Origin: Dyadobacter crusticola DSM 16708
GTDB taxonomy: Bacteria; Bacteroidota; Bacteroidia; Cytophagales; Spirosomataceae
NCBI RefSeq assembly: GCF_000701505.1
Contig: NZ_JNJB01000011.1
Coordinates: 217,311 to 281,310 of the forward strand
Direction of reading: 5' to 3'
DNA: 64,000 nt
Shown here: one piece after another, positions 55,333-64,000 of the stretch
Numbering within the stretch: the first letter of the stretch is position 1
How the letters are laid out: each line of letters opens with the position of its first letter
The notes under the pieces: generated by a model
Database searches by the model: none
Seen by the model: the letters and a program-made list of their open reading frames with translations, nothing else
What the model was told of the DNA's origin: nothing
Position numbers and translations under genes: made by a program

Positions 55333-56115
55333 TTAAGCTACAAACTTCAAAAGGTTGTCACGTTGAAGCCGTTCACTCCAAACAATTACTTCGGCGTTCT
55401 TTGACTTCAATGCTTCGAGGAATTCGCCTCTCACAAGTTTGTCTTCGTCGTTAATTACTGCGATTGCGGTTACATTTTTCTTGCTGACTTTTTCTCTGAT
55501 TGGCTTTATATCATCCCAACTAAAAAGGAAGCTACTTAAAGTTTGTTTATTAATTGTATTAAAAGACTTTATGACAATCTCGTTGTCCCTTCCAGCAATT
55601 TGAAAGTCGAACATGAATTCTAATCCTGTGGATCCTTTGGAGATAAAATCGGGAGTGTAAATGATATTTTGGGCATCCAAAAAAGTTCGTACATCTTCCT
55701 TGAAAATTGAAGTTACGTTTGGTTTCGAAAGCATATACAGATCATTCAACTCCATTATTGCAGACAGGAAGTTGTGTTTCTTTTGCGCGAAGTTTTGTTC
55801 TGTTGTTTCGGTAGTCAGTTCATCATTATGTAAATGAATCCCATAGTTAAGTAAAATTCTTTCAGCAAGGTTTCTTCTCTCACCAACTCTATTAACAGCA
55901 GCTCCGACCAACTCAAGATTCTGAAAAGTATCCCCATTGTCCGAAAGCAATATTTTTTGTCCTACTTTCTGAGCGTACATTTCGATGGTATCATTGAAAA
56001 GGCCAATGAACGGAGTTTGTATTGCGACCCATTCTGTTCGTTCATCTGGAATCACTACTGTTTTACTCTTTAGCCAGCCGTAATAATCGTTTATCAGTGT
56101 GTTTGCCCGAGTCAT
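55333..56115 (-). CDS. DUF1828/DUF1829 domain protein
   Basis: 260 aa. The first half is DUF1828-like (WVAIQTPFIGLFNDTIEMYAQ, ILLSDNGDTFQNLEL) and the second DUF1829-like (YTPDFISKGSTGLEFMFDFQI, TAIAVINDEDKLVRGEF, ending VIVWSERLQRDNLLKFVA). Such proteins are found singly in accessory regions of many bacteria; biochemical function is unknown, though the C-terminal strand pattern suggests a nuclease-like fold. Its ATG overlaps the stop of the upstream DUF6978-like frame (ATGA), so the two were translated as a coupled pair. Confidence 0.85.
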   Translation of the reverse strand: MTRANTLINDYYGWLKSKTVVIPDERTEWVAIQTPFIGLFNDTIEMYAQKVGQKILLSDNGDTFQNLELVGAAVNRVGERRNLAERILLNYGIHLHNDELTTETTEQNFAQKKHNFLSAIMELNDLYMLSKPNVTSIFKEDVRTFLDAQNIIYTPDFISKGSTGLEFMFDFQIAGRDNEIVIKSFNTINKQTLSSFLFSWDDIKPIREKVSKKNVTAIAVINDEDKLVRGEFLEALKSKNAEVIVWSERLQRDNLLKFVA

Positions 56116-56612
56116 AGTAATAGCGAATTTTGAATGGTAATCGGAGTTACAACATTGATCTTACTGGCGAATGCAAAAACGGCTGCGGCGAAATCAATAC
56201 TATTTTCTACTTGAGTAACAGGAAAATTGTCCGCGTTTATCGGAATTGCCCAGGCCAGATCTTTACATCCTTCCACATAGATGTGCATATGAGGTTCATT
56301 TTGAAAAAAGTATCCAACGTACGGTTTTACATGCTCAGGAACAAGGTCTGTGAGAGTTTCAGGGTTCTTATGTCCGCCTTTATAATCTACTCTGAGTAAC
56401 CCTTCTCTCAAATTATTCTCCTAATGATGCAAAGATATTTTGAAGGATATTTTTTTGTTAGATGTAATGTCAAACAAGAATTCGTACTCCGGTTCATCCT
56501 GATTTGTTAAAATAAGACGGCTTTTTTCCTCGTGGAGGTTTATAGTGACAGCTCCATCCTTCAAATTCTTGGGTAGACGTAATAGTTTAGTTGCTAATTC
56601 CTTTGAAAACAT
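56112..56612 (-). pseudogene. DUF6978-like gene interrupted by one in-frame TAG
   Basis: From ATG 56612 the frame runs 63 codons to ISLHH, meets TAG at 56423-56421, and continues in the same frame as ENNLREGLLRVDYKGGHKNPE to the TGA at 56112. With the stop ignored, the product is about 166 aa, the expected size for this family, which pairs with DUF1828/1829 proteins. A CAG-to-TAG (Gln to amber) change would explain it. The downstream part could restart at TTG 56411, preceded by AGGAG, giving a 99-aa fragment. It may be a pseudogene, a readthrough case or a sequencing error. Confidence 0.75.
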
Positions 56613-56705
56613 AAGTCTCAATAGATAGATTGATAGTCATTATTCTAGATGTTGAGATTTTGGTTTTATATCGATATCGAGTCGCTCATCCGCAATTTAG
56701 CAAGA

Positions 56706-58295
56706 TTATCTCATTACCGGTTTTTTCTCCAAAACCACCGTCACCAACCCCCGCCCTGGCAGCTGCACTCCATTCTTCCAATCCTTCCCGTTTCCAAACC
56801 TCATGTTGACCCCTGTGTCCCCAGTAGTAGTGTAACTCTCAAACCCCTTCTTCAACTTAAAGCCACTCAAATCCAACTCCAAATCACGCGCGTTCTCAGT
56901 ATAGTTGATCGCTACCAGAACAACCTTCTTCTCACTCGAATAAGCGGTTACCATTACATCCTGCGCGATTTGGGCTGGGGTGAGGTTATCATTGCGTGCT
57001 ATTTCGTGGCGCTGCATGCCTGGGCGGACGAAGCGGCTATAATGGCCTAGTGCCCAGAGGTTCTTGGTCGCGGCAACTGTTCCGTTGGTGTATTCTTTGT
57101 CGGCAGGGTTTAATGCGATGACGTAGTAGCGGGTGTCGAAATCGGCGCTGCCGGGTTCCCAGCTGTTCCAGAGCTGCCAGGCGGCGGCGTTGCCGTAAAC
57201 GAGATCGTCGTGGATCACTTTGGAAAGGAACAATGCACAGTCAATAGCCGGGATTTTGCCTTTCTTTCCTTCTTTATAACCATCGGCCAGCATGGAATAT
57301 TCAGTTTGCCAGAAGGTTACATCGTATTTGCGCGTGGTGTCGGCTACGTGCTGCCGGATCGCAATCCGGGCACTGTCGCCTTTGTCGGTGAAGTAGCTGT
57401 GGCCGCCGATGAGTTTGGGTAAATGCCTTAAATCTGTGAGTTGCGTTGGATCTGCCGGATTGAAAAAAGCCTGGATCTGCCTGGTTGCGTGACCTTTTCT
57501 ACCATAAAGAAAATCCAGCTGCGCTGCTTCCGTGATCAGAATTTTGGAGGCCAAGTTATTTTTGGTCAACGCGTTATCAAGTTCTTTGGTAACTCTCGCT
57601 ATATCCTCGTTTGTCCAGGGAGTACCTTCCTGCTTGGCAGGTGACCCGACGGGGTGCGACCAGTCCCATTGCGGCTCATTGACCGGACTGATGTAATTGA
57701 AATGCAAACCTTCCTCATCGAAATGCTTCAAAACAGTAGCCAGGAATGTGGCGTAAGCTTCGTATTTGTCGGATTTTAAATTATTGACGTAATCTTTTTC
57801 CGTTTTATAGCCGCGGCCGTTTTTGGTAAATTGTACAGGCGGCGTGTTCGAGAATGCGATCAGGTTTTCTACACCGTATTCCTTCGCCTTTTTTGTAAAC
57901 CATAAGTAGCCGGCTTGCTTGGTCCAGTCGTAGGTACCGTCGGGATTCAGGAAACTTTCTACGCGTTTACGGAAATCGCTTATTCCGCTGCTGTCGCCCT
58001 GCTCTGCGGTACCGCCACCGATATTGAAGCGCCAGGCTGATAATCCTATCCCTTTCGGATTCCCGCTATTGTCCATTTCTTTGCTAAAAAGCCACTCAGC
58101 CATTTGCTCTCGCTTTTCTGCGGGCCAGTTTTTACCAACACCTTCTGAAAACCAGGCTCCGGCAGCACCAAAATTGTCAATCCGCTGCGCCGTCTTATTT
58201 GCATCAATTTTGATAACAAGTGGTTTCGGAGTTTGTGAAAAAACAGGTGCATGGAGCAGTGAAATCGAGACAGCAAAAATTAGTTTTCGGAACAT
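56706..58295 (-). CDS. GH30 family glycoside hydrolase
   Basis: 529 aa from the ATG at 58295, which yields the signal peptide MFRKLIFAVSISLLHAPVFSQ; the longer frame to 58331 overlaps the transporter gene. The TIM barrel has QRIDNFGAAGAWF, LSAWRFNIGGGT, the acid/base Glu in SPVNEPQWDW and the nucleophile Glu in FWQTEYSML; a C-terminal beta domain (VMVTAYSSEKKVVLVAINY) follows. The sequence is closest in feel to the endo-beta-1,6-galactanase branch of GH30, but specificity is uncertain. Its ATG follows the transporter TGA by one base, so the two are coupled. Confidence 0.93.
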   Translation of the reverse strand: MFRKLIFAVSISLLHAPVFSQTPKPLVIKIDANKTAQRIDNFGAAGAWFSEGVGKNWPAEKREQMAEWLFSKEMDNSGNPKGIGLSAWRFNIGGGTAEQGDSSGISDFRKRVESFLNPDGTYDWTKQAGYLWFTKKAKEYGVENLIAFSNTPPVQFTKNGRGYKTEKDYVNNLKSDKYEAYATFLATVLKHFDEEGLHFNYISPVNEPQWDWSHPVGSPAKQEGTPWTNEDIARVTKELDNALTKNNLASKILITEAAQLDFLYGRKGHATRQIQAFFNPADPTQLTDLRHLPKLIGGHSYFTDKGDSARIAIRQHVADTTRKYDVTFWQTEYSMLADGYKEGKKGKIPAIDCALFLSKVIHDDLVYGNAAAWQLWNSWEPGSADFDTRYYVIALNPADKEYTNGTVAATKNLWALGHYSRFVRPGMQRHEIARNDNLTPAQIAQDVMVTAYSSEKKVVLVAINYTENARDLELDLSGFKLKKGFESYTTTGDTGVNMRFGNGKDWKNGVQLPGRGLVTVVLEKKPVMR

Positions 58296-58296
58296 T

Positions 58297-59451
58297 TCAA
58301 AAAAGTTTAAAACCCATTGCCAACAGCACAATTACAGCGAACCAGCCGGCAATTTGAAGAAAAAGAGAATGCTTATAAGTACCTACCAGCCGCGCTTTGC
58401 GACTTGCTACCAACAAAATCGACAATGCAACCGGCAGCACAAATCCATTCAGCGTCCCTACGAAAATCAGGACTTTGACTGGCCTGCCTACGATGAGAAA
58501 TACGATTGTCGAAATGAGAATAAACAGGATCGTCAGCCGCGTGTGGTACTTTTCAAAAGCCGGGTGAAACGAGCGCACAAAGGAAACCGAAGTGTAAGCC
58601 GCGCCTACAACCGAGGTGATCGCCGCGCACCAGATCATCAACCCGAACAATTGTCTCCCGAAACTGCCCGCCGCAGCTGCAAAAACAGAGGCCGTCGGGT
58701 TGTCAGGATTGATACTCGCGCCCGACAAGACAATACCCAAAGTTGCCAAAAACAGCAGGTACCGGATCACCGCAGTCACCAGAATGCCCGTGGACGCGCT
58801 TCGGTTCACAAGCGGCAGATCTTTTTCGCCCCGTAAGCCCGCGTCGAGCAGCCGGTGCGCGCCGGCGAAGGAAATGTAGCCGCCAACAGTGCCGCCTACG
58901 AGCGTCAGCGTGGAAATCGAGTCGAATTGGGTGGGGATAAAAGTGTGAGAAACGGCTTCGTCAAATGGCGGGTTCGAGGTAAAAGCCACGTAAATGATCA
59001 GCAAAATCATTACAAAACCGAGCATCTTGGCAAAGGTATCCATTGCTTTTCCGGCTTCTTTGAACAGAAAAATCCCGATCGCAATCGCCGCGCTGACTGT
59101 CGTACCCACTTCAACCGGAATGCCCGTCATTGCTTCAATCCCGAGTCCCGCGCCGGCTACATTGCCGATGTTAAAAGCCAGTCCGCCGACGACGATCAGC
59201 AGCGCGAGCAGGTAGCCCAGGCCAGGAAAAAGCTCATTGGCAAGATCCTGTGCACGTTTACCGGATACGGTGACAATTTGCCAGATGTTGTATTGAACAC
59301 AAAGATCTATGATGACTGAAAGCAGGATTACGAAGCCGAAACTGCTGGTGAGCTGCTGGGTAAAAACAGTAGTCTGCGTCAGAAAGCCCGGTCCAACGGC
59401 GGAAGTGGCCATTAAGAATGCAGCGCCCAGGAGTTTGTTTTTGTTTTTCAT
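58297..59451 (-). CDS. Nramp-fold transporter lacking the metal motif (YcsG-like)
   Basis: 385 aa from the ATG at 59451, with about 11 membrane helices. In true Nramp metal transporters helix 1 carries DPGN and helix 6 M-P-H; here helix 1 reads SAVGPGFLTQTTVF and helix 6 GGYISFAGAHR, so the metal ligands are missing. B. subtilis YcsG, encoded with the PxpABC 5-oxoprolinase genes, belongs to such a branch. The upstream gene here is a 5-oxoprolinase/hydantoinase, so the likely cargo is 5-oxoproline or a related cyclic amide rather than metal. That cargo is inferred. Confidence 0.85.
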   Translation of the reverse strand: MKNKNKLLGAAFLMATSAVGPGFLTQTTVFTQQLTSSFGFVILLSVIIDLCVQYNIWQIVTVSGKRAQDLANELFPGLGYLLALLIVVGGLAFNIGNVAGAGLGIEAMTGIPVEVGTTVSAAIAIGIFLFKEAGKAMDTFAKMLGFVMILLIIYVAFTSNPPFDEAVSHTFIPTQFDSISTLTLVGGTVGGYISFAGAHRLLDAGLRGEKDLPLVNRSASTGILVTAVIRYLLFLATLGIVLSGASINPDNPTASVFAAAAGSFGRQLFGLMIWCAAITSVVGAAYTSVSFVRSFHPAFEKYHTRLTILFILISTIVFLIVGRPVKVLIFVGTLNGFVLPVALSILLVASRKARLVGTYKHSLFLQIAGWFAVIVLLAMGFKLF

Positions 59452-59466
59452 GTTTTGGTTTTTTTC

Positions 59467-59527
59467 ATGCCACGAAGGCACGAATGGACACTAAAAGCAT
59501 TCGTTAACATTCGTGTCTTCGCGGCAT
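59467..59527. repeat. Inverted repeat of CCACGAAGGCACGAA type
   Basis: 20-bp arms (59467-59486, 59508-59527) with two mismatches around a 21-base loop, in the 79-bp gap between the oxoprolinase and transporter genes. Similar GCCACGAAGGCACGAA repeats are dispersed in many genomes. It may weaken cotranscription. Confidence 0.7.
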
Positions 59528-59530
59528 TAA

Positions 59531-62500
59531 TTAAATTCCAAACGCCCCACCGCCAGGTGTTTCAATAATCAAAATATCCTCTTCTTGAACCTCCAAACTG
59601 CATATACCTGGCAATTCCGTAATCTTACTCTCAGAAATCAAGGTATGCTTGCCGCACAATCCAGCCGCGCCGCCTTTCAATCCATAAGGTGCCTGCTTTC
59701 TATGCTGGCCAAGCAATGTAACCCGCAATGGTTCCAGGAACTGGATTTTGCGGATAATACCATCGCCACCGGCAAACCGGCCTTTGCCCCCCGAACCTTT
59801 CCGGATCCCGAATTCAAGCAGGCGCACAGGATACTTCCGTTCGAGCTGCTCGGGGTCGGTAATGCGCGTGTTGGTCATGTGCTGGTGCACAGCCGACCGA
59901 CCTTGAAAACCATCTCCCGCGCCGGTACCGCCGCCGATCGTTTCGTAATAACCAAACTTTTCATTCCCAAATAGAAAGTTGTTCATCGTACCCTGGCTGC
60001 ACGCCGCTAAGCCAAAAGCTTTCAGCAAAGTATCCACCAGTCGCTGACTTACCTCGGTATTGCCGCCCACCACCGCCGGACATGCAAACGGATCATCTGA
60101 AAATTGCGGATGCAGAAAACTATTATCCGGCAGCTTCATTTCCACCTCCTGCATTAAACCGTCGTTTAATGGAATTTCCTTTCCGACCAGTAATCTCAAA
60201 ACATACAAAATCGCACTATACAAAATCGAAATGTTCGCATTCAGGTTATTCGGATGCACATTAGATGTGCCGGTAAAATCAAAAAGCTGCTTGCCGGGCT
60301 GAATGGAAATGCGGACCTGGATCTGATGCCCGTCGTCGAGGAATTCCGTTGCTTCAAACTCCCGACCAACCAGCGGCCCCATCGCATTTTGCAGTTGTAG
60401 TGCCGCAGTTTGTTTGAGCATTCGCATATATTTTTTCACTTCGGGCAAGCCGTGGGTGTTGACCAAGTTCAAAAGCTGCTCGCTACCTTTGCGGAGTGCG
60501 GAAAGTGCGGCGATGATATCGGCTTCATTGGAGAGAAAAGAGCGGGTAGGATAGGGACTCTCGCAGAATAATTTCCAGGTCGCTGCCCACTGATAATCAC
60601 CGGATTTAACCAGGTACTGTGGTAAAATCACGACGCCTTCCTCGGCCAGACAAGTTGCGTCCGGCGGCATGGAGCCCGGCGTTTTTCCGCCTACTTCCGC
60701 GTGGTGCGCCCGGTTGATCACGTAGCCGATGCATTCATTGTCATTTGTAAAAACCCCCGAAATCAATGTAATATCAGGCAAATGCGAGCCGCCGTAACGC
60801 GGATGATTGGTGATCACCACATCGCCAGGACCAATCTTGATTGCATTTAAAACCAGCCTGCCGCAAATGCCCATACTGCCCAAATGCACGGGAATATGCT
60901 GCGCATTTACCAACAACTCACCTTCGGCATCGAGCAGCGCGCAGGAAAAATCGAGCCGCTCTTTTACATTCACCGAAAACGCAGTCCGTTGCAGTTGAAC
61001 GCCCATTTCCTCTGCAATAGCCTTGAAGCGGTTTGTGAAAAGTTGCAGCGCCACTTCCTCGTTATGTTGCGTTTTGTTCAAGGTTTGACTCTCCTGTTTG
61101 AAGATAATCGCATCCTTATTTTCCTGGACTACAAGTTGCCAGCCAGCCGGAATGTAGGAGGTTGAAGTGTTGTTGAGCAAAATGGCAGGACCTTCAATTA
61201 CGTCCCCGGTACTGAGCAAGTCCCATTCAAAAATCTCAACGCTTTTATTTGGGTCGAAATAAGGTATAAGTTCTTTGGTAGCAGCTGCTCTTTCGCCTTC
61301 TTTTCTAACAGGTTTTGGGTCGAAATGCTGCGCAGCCTCCTGGATTTTGAGCTTGACACTTTCCAGCTCCACGATCATATTTTCGGGATAATAACCGAAT
61401 TGCGCGCGGTAAGCTGCTTCAAAGTCGAGAATGGTCTGGTCGCCGGAGTAAGGGATTTCGATTACATTCTCCTGACCAGAAAACCGGAGATAACAATTGA
61501 AAAAAGCCTCCTCAGCGTCGTTTATCCCCTGGAATTGCAAAATCTGTTTACCAATAACCAGCAGCTCTTCCCGGACCTGACTGATGTGCGGCCGGGCTTC
61601 ATCCCATGCTTGCAGAATTTGTCTCGGTACAATCGTGCTCACCAGCGCCTCGCCCATTCCCACCGCACTGAAAAGTCCGGCGTCGTAGGGTATAACCACT
61701 GTGTTGATGTTCAGTAAATCGGCTAATTGACAGCTGTGTAACCCACCCGCGCCGCCAAAAGTGATCAATGCAAAATCAGCCGGACTAATCCCCTTTTCAA
61801 CCGAGATCTTGCGGATCGCATCTGCCATTTTCTCGTTGGCAATGCTTTCCAGTCCGGTCAGTATTTCAAGTGAATGCAGGCTGTTACCTGTTTTTTTATG
61901 AATGGAATTTTGCAGTTTTTCCAATGCAACAATCGCAGCCCCGGGATTGATCGGAATACCAAATCTGGCGATATCCAGCTTGCCGAGCAGCAGATTTACG
62001 TCCGTAATCGTCAGCGGACCGCCTGCTCCGTAGCAAGCTGGTCCCGGCGATGCGCCTGCACTTTCGGGTCCTACTTGTAAGGAAAATCCGTCAAACCAGC
62101 AAACAGAGCCTCCGCCCGCGGCTACGGTTTCAATGGCCAGCGTAGGATTATGGAATTCAATTTTGTCGATTTCGGTGATGTATTTCAGCTCAGGTTGTCC
62201 GTCGATCAGCGCGGTATCCGTGCTCGTGCCGCCCATATCGAATGTGATTGCTTTTACATAGCCGAATTTCAGAGCCAGGTTTGCAGCCGCGATCATTCCC
62301 CCTGCCGGCCCGCTCAGCAGACTATCTTTTGCATTAAAACCGCTTACCTCGGCCAGGCTCCCCGTGCTGGTCATCACTTTCAAGTTTCCCTGCTGCAATG
62401 CGGCTTTGATATTGGACAGGTACTGATCCAGGATCGGGTCCAGATATGCATTCACAACCGCAGTTTGCGTCCGGCGGAGGTAGTGTGAAAATGGGAAAAG

Positions 62501-63274
62501 CGCCGATGAAGCTGAAATGTACTTGATACCCAAATTCCTGAGCGAGTCTGTAATTTCGATTTCGTGTGTATTGTTTTTGTAAGAATGTAGAAGAGACACA
62601 GCAACTGACTTGTAATCAGTAGGTAGGCTCTGGTTTACTAAATCGAGTTTCTGTAAAATATTCCCTTCAGAATCCATTCTTTCATCTATTTCCAGCACTT
62701 CCGAATAGAGTAATTTCGGCTCTGGTATATCGAGCTGGAAAAGCGAAGGTCGCTGCTGATTTCCGATGTAAAGCAGGTCTTTAAAGCCTTTTGTGACGAG
62801 CAGCAGGGTTTTAGCGCCTTTTCTTTCGAGCAATGCATTGGTGCCTTTTGTCGTGCCGAGCCGCATTTCAATGGGCGGCAATTCCGTTCCGATCGGGGTT
62901 TGTGTCAGAAGCCTGGCAGCGAGGATCGGCGCTTCTTCGTTGGTCGTAATTTCAAAGTCGGTGTTTTGTTCAAATGGCAGATCATCTTGCAGTGTTAAAA
63001 TGCCTTTTGAATAGTCAATTGCCAGGATTGTCGTACTGATCTCACTTCCCAAAAACCGGAAGATATATCCATTCAGCAGCGTTTCCGAAAACTTCCAGTT
63101 TGCTTCAAACAAAAAAGTAAAGGGCGCGGCCTTATCAGTGATTTTTCCCCTCAAACAACTCGAACTCAAAACCTTGATCCGGCTTTTATTTCCCGCAGGA
63201 TCAATCGCCAGACAATCCGTAAAAGTCCCGCCGGTATCGATCCAGATTTTCCAGTAGCTAATTGAAGTATTCAA
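59531..63274 (-). CDS. 5-oxoprolinase/hydantoinase (HyuA-HyuB fusion)
   Basis: 1247 aa. The HyuA half holds the ATPase motif [48 protein letters not shown] and [15 protein letters not shown]; the HyuB half runs from about residue 715 ([20 protein letters not shown]) through [18 protein letters not shown] to the Gly-rich C-terminus. Single-chain enzymes of this kind hydrolyse 5-oxo-L-proline to glutamate with ATP. A segment of about 70 residues (about 45-110) separates the ATPase motif from the GTTKGTNA block, longer than in the usual enzyme. It starts the unit oxoprolinase-transporter-GH30. Confidence 0.92.
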   Translation of the reverse strand: MNTSISYWKIWIDTGGTFTDCLAIDPAGNKSRIKVLSSSCLRGKITDKAAPFTFLFEANWKFSETLLNGYIFRFLGSEISTTILAIDYSKGILTLQDDLPFEQNTDFEITTNEEAPILAARLLTQTPIGTELPPIEMRLGTTKGTNALLERKGAKTLLLVTKGFKDLLYIGNQQRPSLFQLDIPEPKLLYSEVLEIDERMDSEGNILQKLDLVNQSLPTDYKSVAVSLLHSYKNNTHEIEITDSLRNLGIKYISASSALFPFSHYLRRTQTAVVNAYLDPILDQYLSNIKAALQQGNLKVMTSTGSLAEVSGFNAKDSLLSGPAGGMIAAANLALKFGYVKAITFDMGGTSTDTALIDGQPELKYITEIDKIEFHNPTLAIETVAAGGGSVCWFDGFSLQVGPESAGASPGPACYGAGGPLTITDVNLLLGKLDIARFGIPINPGAAIVALEKLQNSIHKKTGNSLHSLEILTGLESIANEKMADAIRKISVEKGISPADFALITFGGAGGLHSCQLADLLNINTVVIPYDAGLFSAVGMGEALVSTIVPRQILQAWDEARPHISQVREELLVIGKQILQFQGINDAEEAFFNCYLRFSGQENVIEIPYSGDQTILDFEAAYRAQFGYYPENMIVELESVKLKIQEAAQHFDPKPVRKEGERAAATKELIPYFDPNKSVEIFEWDLLSTGDVIEGPAILLNNTSTSYIPAGWQLVVQENKDAIIFKQESQTLNKTQHNEEVALQLFTNRFKAIAEEMGVQLQRTAFSVNVKERLDFSCALLDAEGELLVNAQHIPVHLGSMGICGRLVLNAIKIGPGDVVITNHPRYGGSHLPDITLISGVFTNDNECIGYVINRAHHAEVGGKTPGSMPPDATCLAEEGVVILPQYLVKSGDYQWAATWKLFCESPYPTRSFLSNEADIIAALSALRKGSEQLLNLVNTHGLPEVKKYMRMLKQTAALQLQNAMGPLVGREFEATEFLDDGHQIQVRISIQPGKQLFDFTGTSNVHPNNLNANISILYSAILYVLRLLVGKEIPLNDGLMQEVEMKLPDNSFLHPQFSDDPFACPAVVGGNTEVSQRLVDTLLKAFGLAACSQGTMNNFLFGNEKFGYYETIGGGTGAGDGFQGRSAVHQHMTNTRITDPEQLERKYPVRLLEFGIRKGSGGKGRFAGGDGIIRKIQFLEPLRVTLLGQHRKQAPYGLKGGAAGLCGKHTLISESKITELPGICSLEVQEEDILIIETPGGGAFGI

Positions 63275-63336
63275 GTGGATAAAGCAAAGTTGATGGTGTT
63301 TTAAGATGCATTTAAGTTGGGAGAAAAACTATAGGT

Positions 63337-63690
63337 ATGGGGGAAAATATTGATTATGAGAAAGTGTCGGCATACTGGCTTCAAACATCTGATGACGATT
63401 TTGTTACGATGGAAAACATGTTTAAAACAAGAGACTATCATTGGGCGTTGTTTATTGGTCATATTGTAATTGAGAAATTGTTGAAAGGGTGCGTAGTAAG
63501 AGAGACAGGCAAATACGCGCCATTCACCCACGATCTGACAAGATTGTGCAAATTGAGCAACATCGAATTTTCTAAGGAGCAGTTGGATTGGATGGATACA
63601 ATTACGACATTTAATATAGATGCACGGTACGACGATTATAAGCTGCTGTTCTATCAAAATGTACAGCCGAGTTTGCTAATGAATGGGTAG
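63337..63690 (+). CDS. HEPN domain protein, frameshifted and truncated at the C-terminus
   Basis: 117 aa. Helices YEKVSAYWLQTSDDDFVTME, YHWALFIGHIVIEKLLKG and THDLTRLCKLSN match HEPN-domain proteins, which are often the toxin or RNase member of HEPN-MNT pairs. After LLFYQ the frame ends in an unrelated NVQPSLLMNG, while the -1 frame at the CAAAATG run reads KCTAEFANEWVDI, the expected HEPN continuation, up to a TAA at the IS edge. So one A appears lost and the true 3' end was removed by the insertion. No nucleotidyltransferase partner lies beside it. Confidence 0.8.
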   Translation: MGENIDYEKVSAYWLQTSDDDFVTMENMFKTRDYHWALFIGHIVIEKLLKGCVVRETGKYAPFTHDLTRLCKLSNIEFSKEQLDWMDTITTFNIDARYDDYKLLFYQNVQPSLLMNG

Positions 63691-64000
63691 ACATATAATA
63701 CTCCCAAAAATCTGGACAGCTACTTAAATTTCTATTTTAGTAGTTGACTATGAAAAAGGAACGCAGAAAATTCAGCGCAAGCTTCAAAGCCAAAGTGGCC
63801 ATTGAAGCTATCAAAGAGGTTCAGACCGTCCAGGAACTAGCCTCCAAGTATGAGATTCATCCAACGCAGATAGCGGCCTGGAAGCGGGAGTTTCTGGAAA
63901 AGGCGGAGCTCGTGTTCAGCAAAGAGGTACCGACGGCTGGGAATGACACTGAAAATACAAAGGAGAAAGAATTGTATTCCAAGATCGGAGAACTTCAGGT
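63691..64000 (+). mobile_element. Left end of an IS3-family insertion sequence (partial)
   Basis: Directly after the broken HEPN gene comes ctcccaaaaatctggacagc, the style of end seen in IS3-family elements, then a transposase orfA. The exact left border lies between about 63690 and 63710; the right end is outside the window. Confidence 0.75.
63750..64000 (+). CDS. IS3-family transposase OrfA, N-terminal part
   Basis: 83 codons are visible, beginning MKKERRKFSASFKAKVAIEA and continuing with the helix-turn-helix ELASKYEIHPTQIAAWKREF, the DNA-binding domain of IS3-type OrfA; a leucine-zipper region is starting (KELYSKIGELQ) when the window ends. OrfB, carrying the DDE catalytic domain, would normally follow with a programmed frameshift. 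Confidence 0.9.
   Translation, partial: MKKERRKFSASFKAKVAIEAIKEVQTVQELASKYEIHPTQIAAWKREFLEKAELVFSKEVPTAGNDTENTKEKELYSKIGELQ

Noticed and set aside
56409..56420. AGGAG before TTG at 56411 as evidence for an independent gene
   Set aside because: Bacteroidota rarely rely on Shine-Dalgarno sites, and the frame is continuous with the upstream ORF across a single TAG, so a broken single gene is the simpler reading.
63301..63657. 118-codon minus-strand open frame opposite the HEPN gene
   Set aside because: The plus strand matches HEPN helices in order; the antisense product is Cys/His-scattered and unlike any family.

Overview
The window is a piece of a Bacteroidota chromosome, most likely a Cytophagales organism close to Dyadobacter (genus is an inference; phylum is well supported). 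The evidence is a giant subtilisin with a type IX secretion C-terminal sorting domain, a PorE-like TPR/propeller/OmpA lipoprotein, a Bacteroidota-type ECF sigma factor, and str-operon promoters fitting the Bacteroidota consensus TTTG-N19-TAnnTTTG. No rRNA, tRNA, CRISPR array or prophage was seen.

Layout. 1-3.5 kb: str operon (rpsL, rpsG, fusA) on the minus strand, with a terminator after rpsG and a probable separate fusA promoter. 3.7-14 kb: mostly plus-strand housekeeping and envelope genes (PorE-like lipoprotein, a degenerate cryptochrome-DASH homologue, LemA plus two TPM proteins, a coiled-coil protein, a POT peptide transporter, an M13 peptidase). 14-21.4 kb: an aminosugar set (XylR-like regulator, MFS sugar transporter, GH20 hexosaminidase, NagX-like acetyltransferase, nucleoside hydrolase). 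21.5-26.9 kb: the T9SS subtilisin. 27-33.3 kb: housekeeping genes aroE, ribD, prmC, a MoxR ATPase, yidD, lgt, a lipoprotein and an ECF sigma factor.

33.8-53.9 kb is a carbohydrate region. Five tightly packed genes encode a PfkB-kinase/HAD-phosphatase fusion, two paralogous secreted beta-propeller proteins with an uncharacterised C-terminal domain, a sialidase-fold propeller and a YidR-like (DUF3748) propeller. After a terminator come uxuA and an SDR dehydrogenase, which point to uronate use. Next are an exported ThuA-like protein with an exported Gfo/Idh/MocA oxidoreductase, an AraC regulator, a small lipoprotein, a TIM-barrel epimerase, and a TonB siderophore receptor with a PepSY membrane protein. 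The region has no SusC/SusD pair and is the best candidate here for an undescribed system.

53.9-56.7 kb is an A+T-richer accessory patch: a DUF4143 ATPase with a 51-bp perfect palindrome directly upstream of its start, a DUF1828/DUF1829 protein, a DUF6978-like gene interrupted by one in-frame amber codon, and what looks like the 3' remnant of an outer-membrane barrel gene. 56.7-63.3 kb holds a minus-strand unit of 5-oxoprolinase/hydantoinase, an Nramp-fold transporter lacking the metal-binding motif, and a GH30 glycosidase. The window ends with a HEPN gene broken by a frameshift and by the left end of an IS3-family element.
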